Origin: JAFLBI01 sp964616465
Lineage (GTDB): Bacteria > Bacteroidota > Bacteroidia > Chitinophagales > Chitinophagaceae
Assembly: GCA_964616465.1 (NCBI GenBank)
Contig: CAZTTO010000010.1
Coordinates: 62,001-126,000, forward strand
DNA: 64,000 nucleotides
Reading direction: 5' to 3'
Below, in pieces: positions 58,501 through 64,000 of the stretch. The first letter of the stretch is position 1. Every line of letters begins with the position of its first letter. The position numbers and the translations under genes are program-made. A model generated the notes under the pieces. The model worked only from the letters and a program-made list of their open reading frames with translations, was not told the origin of the DNA and searched no databases.

Positions 58501-59415
58501 ATGAAACCAATAACATTACTCTTAACCGCCGTTGTTGCAGGCACACTCAGTTCCTGCACCGTTATTCGACAAGGAGAGGTGGGTGTTAAACGCCGCCTTG
58601 GTAAAATTGATCCAGTAACCGTTGAACAAGGTCCGAGGGGATATAACCTGTTCACAACAAAAATTTTGAAAATCCCTACTCGTGTCGTTAACCTCAATCT
58701 TAAGCCGGCACTCCCTTCAAAAGAAGGTTTGACGATTGATTCAGAAATTTCTATTCTTTATCGAATTAAACCAGAAGCTGCTCCAAAAATTGTTCAAGAA
58801 ATTGGTTTAGACTACGAATCAGAAGTTATCCTTCCTGTATTTAGATCTGCTTCTGCAGATGTAACTGCTAAGTTTTTAGCAAAGGATATGCACAGTGGTG
58901 AACGTATGCAAATTGAAAATGCCATTAAAAAGCACATGTCAGAAGTGTTGGAGAAAAAAGGATTCATTATTGAAAACGTACTTATGAAGTCCATTCGTCT
59001 CCCGGCAGGACTTGCTAGAGCTATTGAAGAAAAGCTACAAGCTGAACAAGATGCTCAAAGAATGGAATTCTTAAAAGAAAGAGAGCAAAGAGATGCAGAA
59101 AGAAGAATTATTGAAGCAGAAGGTAAAAAGCAGATAGCTAGAATTCAAGCTGAAGGTGAAAAACAAGCTACTATTATTCAAGCTGAAGCAAGAAAGCAAA
59201 CTATTGAAATTGAAGCCGAAGGTAAAGCAAATGCTATGCGTATTGAAGCAGATGCTACCAGAAGAGCCAATGACACTATTAATAAAACTTTGACTCCGCA
59301 GGTACTTAAGCTTCGTCAAATTGAAGCATTTAGAATGCTTTCTAATTCAAATAACAGCAAGCTCATTATTACAGACGGAAAAACTCCTTTCTTGAGTTTA
59401 CCTGATAAGTTCTAA
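58501..59415 (+). CDS. SPFH/prohibitin-like lipoprotein
   Basis: A 304-residue band-7 protein with a lipoprotein signal (MKPITLLLTAVVAGTLSSC), then VRQGEVGVKRRLGKI-like (VIRQGEVGVKRRLGK), GPRGYNLFTT, RVVNLNLKPALPSKEGLTIDSEISILYRI and a long basic/acidic coiled coil with repeated EAEGK, EAEARKQ units. SPFH domains oligomerise at membranes; this one is tethered by lipid. The ATG at 58501 begins the signal; two earlier ATGs are less likely. A strong terminator follows. Confidence 0.9.
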   Translation: MKPITLLLTAVVAGTLSSCTVIRQGEVGVKRRLGKIDPVTVEQGPRGYNLFTTKILKIPTRVVNLNLKPALPSKEGLTIDSEISILYRIKPEAAPKIVQEIGLDYESEVILPVFRSASADVTAKFLAKDMHSGERMQIENAIKKHMSEVLEKKGFIIENVLMKSIRLPAGLARAIEEKLQAEQDAQRMEFLKEREQRDAERRIIEAEGKKQIARIQAEGEKQATIIQAEARKQTIEIEAEGKANAMRIEADATRRANDTINKTLTPQVLKLRQIEAFRMLSNSNNSKLIITDGKTPFLSLPDKF

Positions 59416-59421
59416 TTACTA

Positions 59422-59453
59422 AAAAGCCCGCTTCATTGAAGCGGGCTTTTTTT
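59422..59453. terminator. Bidirectional terminator between SPFH and DUF5916 genes
   Basis: A perfect stem of about 14 bp (59422-59435 with 59437-59450) with A and T tracts on the two sides, between convergent genes. Confidence 0.93.
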
Positions 59454-61935
59454 ATGATACTCTCTTTCTTTTCAATTTCTGATAATCTAAGAAGTAAATG
59501 AGGCGCACCGTAAGCTCTTTTCCTTGAGGACGACTAAACACTTCTCGTAGATTTCGTGAATATTTATCGAACCCTTCACCTGAGAAAAACATATCCTGTG
59601 GCATCCAGTTTTTCCAACCTATAATCAATCGACTGCCATACATGAAATCCCAAGTATAAAACATGTCTAGATTATAAGCATTATAGTTTTCATCATTCCC
59701 AGCAATAAAAGATCTATCCACCCAATTTCCTTTTGCATCCACATTAAAGAATCGATGATACTTCACATTGCTCCAATAATGCCTGGCTCGTAAAGTGATG
59801 AACATGCGTGGCGTAAAATTATAGAGCGCTTGTACCAAGGTGGTAAATTCCCTCACATCCCTCCATCCAACAATCGGTTCTCCATTGGTTTCTCTTCTAA
59901 ATGCATATCCAACATTACCAATATCTGTTGAGCCTGATCCATTAACAGATAAACTAAAACGATCGCTGAACCTAAACCTCACACCTAATCCATAATTGAA
60001 AAAATGACTGGTATCAAAAGCAGGAGAATATGCATAACCTGCTCTAGCTTCTACATATAATCGCTTACGACTATCTGTGCTTCCATTAAATCCAAAATAA
60101 TGCCAAGGCATCATTCTTATCATTCTTCCAGGTGTACGCAATTCAAACCAATCGTGTTGCCACACTGGTTTACTATCATACACAATACTTAAATCCCAAA
60201 AGTTTTTGAAGAAATAAAACGCACGAGCATCGAGCATCAGCTCTTGCCATACACCGGGTTTGTACAACGACTGGTTTCTAAAGCCAACTCGATAGTTATA
60301 ACTCAAAAAATTCTTAGTTGGCGTAAACTGATTGTAGCTTATTTGTCCTCTTATAGTCGATTCATTAGGCGCTCTTAAAAAGCCTAAATCGTTTGGATCA
60401 TATCTATCTGACTCAATAAGGTGACTAAAATTGAATTGAAACTTACCACTCACTTTTCTAAAAGCTAGGTTCGTAGAAAAACCATCATATGGGTTCACCG
60501 AAAATATCTTACTATACCTTGCAAAACCAGCCAAATTAAAATTATTCTTTGCATCAAACAACGAGAAATCAAAAGAACTAACGTTGGCATCTCTTGCTGT
60601 TCCTGCTCTTAAAACATTCGTATTGGTAAATGTAATAGAAGACCTGTTTTTCAAAGCTTGGTCCAACACAACAATATTGTAATTGGTCAATGGCTCAGTT
60701 TCAATCCTCTCTGTTTTTCCATCTATTGTATTTTCTAATACAGCAAAAGTTGGGGCCGAAACTGCATTAAACACGCCTATTCCCAAGTTCTTTCTATTCC
60801 TTCCAGAATACTTTGAAGCATTGATTAACTGAGTTACACCCGGATTCTTAACAATGCGCAAATTGGGATCTTGTTCAGCTCTTCTTCTAACCGAAAAATA
60901 TCCCGATGGAGTTAAACCAATTCTTCTTGAATAAAACAAACCTGCCTTATTAAATAGCTCTGTCCCTTCTGTAAAGAACGGTCGGTTTTCTTGGAACATC
61001 ACTTCGAAAGGAGATAAATTCAAAATAACGTTATCGGAAATAACCTGACCAAAATCTGGTATGAGCGTACCATCATAGGTAAAGCTTTCATTCACTCCCC
61101 ATTTTATATCCATTCCACCATTTCGCAGAACATCTCTTTGCACCGTTCCATCGGCTTTGGGTACACTCCTGGCGCCTGCTGTTACATAAGGAAGAAATGA
61201 TAAACGTAGAGGTGGAACTAAATTTGTAAGCCCAGTTAAATCACCAAACTGATTCACGAATCCAGCCTGATTAGGATCTATTGGATTCCAATAACTGCTT
61301 TCATTTAATCTGCGACTAAACCTTTGAAAGTTGATGCCCCAGTTTTGTATTTCAACTTTTGCAAAACGAAGTGAAATATATGGGATCTTCATTTCAACGG
61401 TCCATCCGTTTTCAACAATTTGAACATTGCTTTCCCAAACAGCATCCCAAGAATAATCACTGGGAGGTCCCCATCCGCCTGAAACAGCTGGAGAAACTCT
61501 TCCGTCGGTTTGTACATTACGACTGGTTACTGTAAACTGAAAACCGTTTTGATCATCGTTATAAGTATCAAAAAATACTCCAAAAAAATCTACATCCTGG
61601 CGCTGCTCACCGTCTCTGGCTGTTAACTGACGACGAATGAGTTTTGGATCATCTTTCAAGAAGGCGGCCACATAGATAGCTTCATCGTCATAAAGCAGTC
61701 GAACCTCTGCTGGTAAACTTGCAGGCTTCCCAAAATCGGGCGAGTTCATGATAAAATCCTTTGCTACGGCTGCCTTTTGCCAAACAGTGTCGTTAATAAA
61801 CCCATCTATTTTGGGAGGTTTTGCTGTTCGAGTTGCTTGAATGCTTTTTTTAGACAAACTATTGGTACCAACAGCTTGAGCAATAGAACAAACTGCAGTT
61901 AAAACACAGCACAATACCAACAAAATCTTCTTCAT
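59452..61935 (-). CDS. DUF5916 / CBM9-like outer membrane protein
   Basis: An 827-residue exported protein. The signal MKKILLVLCCVLTAVCSIAQA is followed by a CBM9-like sandwich (PPKIDGFINDTVWQKA, VRLLYDDEAIYVAAFLKDD, VDFFGVFFDTYNDDQNGFQFTV) and then a long beta-rich DUF5916 barrel with ENRPFFTEGTELFNKAGLFYSRRIG. It may bind or import a carbohydrate or other ligand; function is not known to me. The start at 61935 gives the signal. It is monocistronic. Confidence 0.87.
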   Translation of the reverse strand: MKKILLVLCCVLTAVCSIAQAVGTNSLSKKSIQATRTAKPPKIDGFINDTVWQKAAVAKDFIMNSPDFGKPASLPAEVRLLYDDEAIYVAAFLKDDPKLIRRQLTARDGEQRQDVDFFGVFFDTYNDDQNGFQFTVTSRNVQTDGRVSPAVSGGWGPPSDYSWDAVWESNVQIVENGWTVEMKIPYISLRFAKVEIQNWGINFQRFSRRLNESSYWNPIDPNQAGFVNQFGDLTGLTNLVPPLRLSFLPYVTAGARSVPKADGTVQRDVLRNGGMDIKWGVNESFTYDGTLIPDFGQVISDNVILNLSPFEVMFQENRPFFTEGTELFNKAGLFYSRRIGLTPSGYFSVRRRAEQDPNLRIVKNPGVTQLINASKYSGRNRKNLGIGVFNAVSAPTFAVLENTIDGKTERIETEPLTNYNIVVLDQALKNRSSITFTNTNVLRAGTARDANVSSFDFSLFDAKNNFNLAGFARYSKIFSVNPYDGFSTNLAFRKVSGKFQFNFSHLIESDRYDPNDLGFLRAPNESTIRGQISYNQFTPTKNFLSYNYRVGFRNQSLYKPGVWQELMLDARAFYFFKNFWDLSIVYDSKPVWQHDWFELRTPGRMIRMMPWHYFGFNGSTDSRKRLYVEARAGYAYSPAFDTSHFFNYGLGVRFRFSDRFSLSVNGSGSTDIGNVGYAFRRETNGEPIVGWRDVREFTTLVQALYNFTPRMFITLRARHYWSNVKYHRFFNVDAKGNWVDRSFIAGNDENYNAYNLDMFYTWDFMYGSRLIIGWKNWMPQDMFFSGEGFDKYSRNLREVFSRPQGKELTVRLIYFLDYQKLKRKRVS

Positions 61936-62030
61936 GGGCCGCAAAAGTCCATTTTTTTGAGTAACGGACAGGAAATAATTGACAAACGGGCTGTATCTAC
62001 AATAAGCGAAAAACCCCCTGTTGGCAATTA

Positions 62031-63350
62031 TTACAATCCAAACAAACCTCTGTTCAATAACTGAAGTGTTTCTTTTTTATGAACCGATGGCACCAATAAG
62101 GAAATATTATGCTCACTTCCTCCATAGCTCACCATGGTAACAGGTATGGTAGCAATGGAATGAAACAGCTTTTCAAGGATAAACTCGGTGGCTGCTATAT
62201 GGTTACCTACTATAGAAACAATGGTTTGTCCCTTCTCAACCTCCACAGATCCAAAGGGCTGCAATTCGCGAATAATATCGGCCAGGTGTTGCTCTTGGTC
62301 TATGGTTACAGAAACAGCCACTTCTGAAGTAGTAATCATGTCAATTGGTGTCTTGTATTTTTCAAACACTTCAAACACTTTTCTCAAAAAACCGTAAGCA
62401 AGCAACATTCGGCTGCTCTTAATTTTTACTGCAATAATTCCATCTTTTGCAGCAATTGCTTTTACACCTACACTTCCTGCTTCTTGTTGAATGACTGTAC
62501 CTACAGCTTCTGGCTGCATGGTATTCAAGAGTTTTACAGGAACTTTTTCCTGCTGTGCTGGCCAAATACAAGTTGGATGTAAAATCTTTGCTCCAAAGTA
62601 GGCCAACTCTGCTGCTTCATCAAAGCTTAATTGTTCAACAGGCTGAGTTTGATCAACAATACGCGGATCATTATTGTGCATGCCGTCGATATCTGTCCAT
62701 ATTTCACAAACAGAAGCGTTCACTGCTGCTGCTACCAATGAAGCCGTATAATCACTTCCACCTCTTTTTAGGTTATCGACTTCTCCCCTCGCATTGCGAC
62801 AGATATAACCTTGAGTAATAAATAAGGGAGTCTGCGCATGCTGATGCAACAACTGACTCAACTTCACTTTTATATTCCCCAACTGCGGCTCTTCATTCAC
62901 ATCAATGGTCATGAATTCCAAAGCAGGTAATAAAATATGATTTACACCTTGTTCTTCTAAATAGCAAGAAAACAATTTGGTGCTCATGAGTTCGCCCTGA
63001 GCTAGAATGTCTTTGTTCAATGATTCACTGAAAGAAATTTTGAGAATGATGTGCAAGAACTCAAAATGTTCACCAATGATGGATCTTGCTTTTTCTTTCG
63101 CCTCATCTTTCGATAACAACTCATTAATAAATTGCTGATAATGTGCATTGAGTTGTTCAATTTTATATTTAGCACCTTCTTTATCACCTTGTTGAAGCAA
63201 ATTGCCTATTTCAACCAAACTATTTGTTGTTCCGCTTAATGCACTTAAAACAACTATTTTCTTTTCACTATCGCGGCGAATGAGTGCTGCAACCTGATGC
63301 ATTCTTTCTGGCTTCCCAACACTGGTCCCCCCAAACTTCATTACTTTCAT
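62031..63350 (-). CDS. lysC: Aspartate kinase (monofunctional)
   Basis: Phosphorylates aspartate, first step to lysine, threonine and methionine. The 439-residue protein has MKFGGTSVGKPERM at the start, VVLSALSGTTNSLV, GQGELMSTKLF-like (AQGELMSTKLFSCYLEEQG), the FITQGYICRN and GRGGSDYTASL-like (KRGGSDYTASLVAAAVNA) catalytic loops and two ACT domains (about residues 300-439) that would bind lysine or threonine for feedback control. It has its own promoter. Confidence 0.94.
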   Translation of the reverse strand: MKVMKFGGTSVGKPERMHQVAALIRRDSEKKIVVLSALSGTTNSLVEIGNLLQQGDKEGAKYKIEQLNAHYQQFINELLSKDEAKEKARSIIGEHFEFLHIILKISFSESLNKDILAQGELMSTKLFSCYLEEQGVNHILLPALEFMTIDVNEEPQLGNIKVKLSQLLHQHAQTPLFITQGYICRNARGEVDNLKRGGSDYTASLVAAAVNASVCEIWTDIDGMHNNDPRIVDQTQPVEQLSFDEAAELAYFGAKILHPTCIWPAQQEKVPVKLLNTMQPEAVGTVIQQEAGSVGVKAIAAKDGIIAVKIKSSRMLLAYGFLRKVFEVFEKYKTPIDMITTSEVAVSVTIDQEQHLADIIRELQPFGSVEVEKGQTIVSIVGNHIAATEFILEKLFHSIATIPVTMVSYGGSEHNISLLVPSVHKKETLQLLNRGLFGL

Positions 63351-63372
63351 AAAGTCCCCCCAATTTTTGGCG

Positions 63373-63403
63373 CAAAAGTAATGCTTCGCATGATGTCTTT
63401 CAA
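63373..63403 (-). promoter_or_regulatory. Promoter of lysC (TTG-N20-TACTTTTG)
   Basis: On the minus strand TTG (63403-63401) and TACTTTTG (63380-63373) are 20 bases apart, giving a leader of about 16-20 bases. Confidence 0.65.
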
Positions 63404-63423
63404 GAACTTATGAAAAAAGAACA

Positions 63424-64000
63424 TTAGAATGACAATCCCATTTTGTTGGCAATTAATTTCAAATCATTCACCACAATATCTTGAATGGGAATTCCCTCTT
63501 TACTTCTTTGTTCAGCAATCAATCTTTCAGGATCTCCAGGTATAAGCACATGCTCATGTCCTTCGGAAGTTTTAGCAGATCTGAATCTTTTTATCCAATT
63601 ATCCATGTGTGCTTTAAATGCTGTTGCTGGACGAAACGCATCAATTCGCATAGCACCTAAAAAATGACCTAAACCTTTACCAGGCATATTTTCGGGCATA
63701 GGCACATAAGCTGGAAATGGGGGCGCCCATGGACCATAACTAGCTCCACTCAAAACTGCTGAGAATATATCTACAATACTTCCTAATGCATACCCTTTGT
63801 GAGAACCATGTTCGCGATCGCTTCCCAATGGCAACAAAGAGCCACCTTTCTTTAAAATATTGGCATCAACAGAATCTACACCAAACTCATCTTGTACCCA
63901 ACCCAGCGGTACGTCGGCGTTTTTCTTTTGAAGAAGTTCAAGCTTTCCATTTGCAGCCGTTGTAGTAGCAAAGTCAGCTACAAAGGGTGGTTCTTCTCCA
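63424..64000 (-). CDS. Ldh family oxidoreductase (5' end outside window)
   Basis: The C-terminal 191 codons of a malate/L-lactate/ureidoglycolate-type dehydrogenase, a family that uses NAD(P) with a fold unlike classic LDH. Blocks present: FVADFATTTAANGKLELLQKK, PLGWVQDEFG, LLPLGSDREHGSHKGYALGSIVDIFSAVLSGASYG and HFLGAMRIDAFRP. Relatives reduce 2-oxo acids, cyclic imines or oxidise ureidoglycolate; the substrate cannot be chosen here. The start lies beyond the right edge. Confidence 0.9.
   Translation of the reverse strand, partial: GEEPPFVADFATTTAANGKLELLQKKNADVPLGWVQDEFGVDSVDANILKKGGSLLPLGSDREHGSHKGYALGSIVDIFSAVLSGASYGPWAPPFPAYVPMPENMPGKGLGHFLGAMRIDAFRPATAFKAHMDNWIKRFRSAKTSEGHEHVLIPGDPERLIAEQRSKEGIPIQDIVVNDLKLIANKMGLSF

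Noticed and set aside
1..64000. CRISPR arrays, transposases, integrases or phage genes
   Set aside because: No regularly spaced direct repeats, insertion-sequence ends or recombinase motifs were seen by eye.

Overview
The window is a dense, AT-rich stretch of chromosome from a member of the Bacteroidota, most likely the family Chitinophagaceae. This is inferred from the DUF4270 lipoprotein, PorW/SprE of the type IX secretion system, a DUF5916 barrel protein, an HYC_CC_PP-type gene, the stand-alone glycogen-synthase-like half protein beside panC, and repeated TTG-N17-22-TAnnTTTG promoters in place of the E. coli consensus. No insertion sequence, prophage, CRISPR array or rRNA operon was seen. 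One tRNA gene (Lys, anticodon TTT) is present. The first and last genes (metK, an Ldh-family oxidoreductase) are cut by the window edges.

Layout. 1-4.8 kb: metK, DUF4270 lipoprotein and a glycogen-synthase-like protein on the minus strand, diverging from panC-panD. 4.8-7.3 kb: a small lipoprotein, then an overlapping membrane flippase-like gene and rfaE2. 7.3-12.7 kb: ppk1-ppx (polyphosphate), panB and an ALDH7-type dehydrogenase. 12.7-19.5 kb: a subtilisin-like protease, DinB, a lipoprotein, YceI, sucC, then a minus-strand operon with AtpZ/AtpI-like proteins and a SprT-like protein. 19.5-29 kb: porW, PBP1A, a BNR/sortilin-type repeat protein, a MORN-repeat protein and an esterase. 29-33 kb: an SPFH operon with a 32-residue membrane peptide and a ribbon-helix-helix protein, followed by a glutamine amidotransferase plus ATP-grasp pair. 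33-36 kb: a minus-strand metal-handling cluster (two HMA proteins, one with a cysteine-rich tail, a TlpA-like protein, an outer membrane protein and a broken HYC_CC_PP gene). 36-43.5 kb: DUF2490, a methyltransferase, slipin-NfeD-DUF3365, pdxH, hutU, FKBP and tRNA-Lys. 43.6-50.7 kb: GYF_2, CTP protease, a MurNAc/GlcNAc kinase with murQ, a nuclease, coaE, yajC, DUF1573 and nusB. 50.8-59.4 kb: groESL, a di-haem cytochrome, a ligase-associated helicase with PdeM and a deacetylase-like protein, and an SPFH lipoprotein. 59.4-64 kb: DUF5916 protein, aspartate kinase and the Ldh-family oxidoreductase.

Most of the window is core metabolism and envelope biology. The points most worth a second look are: (i) the HYC_CC_PP gene with an in-frame TGA where a cysteine is expected, with nested inverted repeats between it and the HMA/metallothionein-like gene; (ii) the two-gene GATase plus ATP-grasp unit, which looks like an uncharacterised amide-forming system; (iii) the SPFH / micro-membrane protein / RHH operon; (iv) a near-consensus sigma-54 site in front of groES; and (v) several promoters whose -7 element ends within about 10 bases of the start codon, implying leaderless or nearly leaderless mRNAs. 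All product names come from reading motifs by eye; no database search was run.
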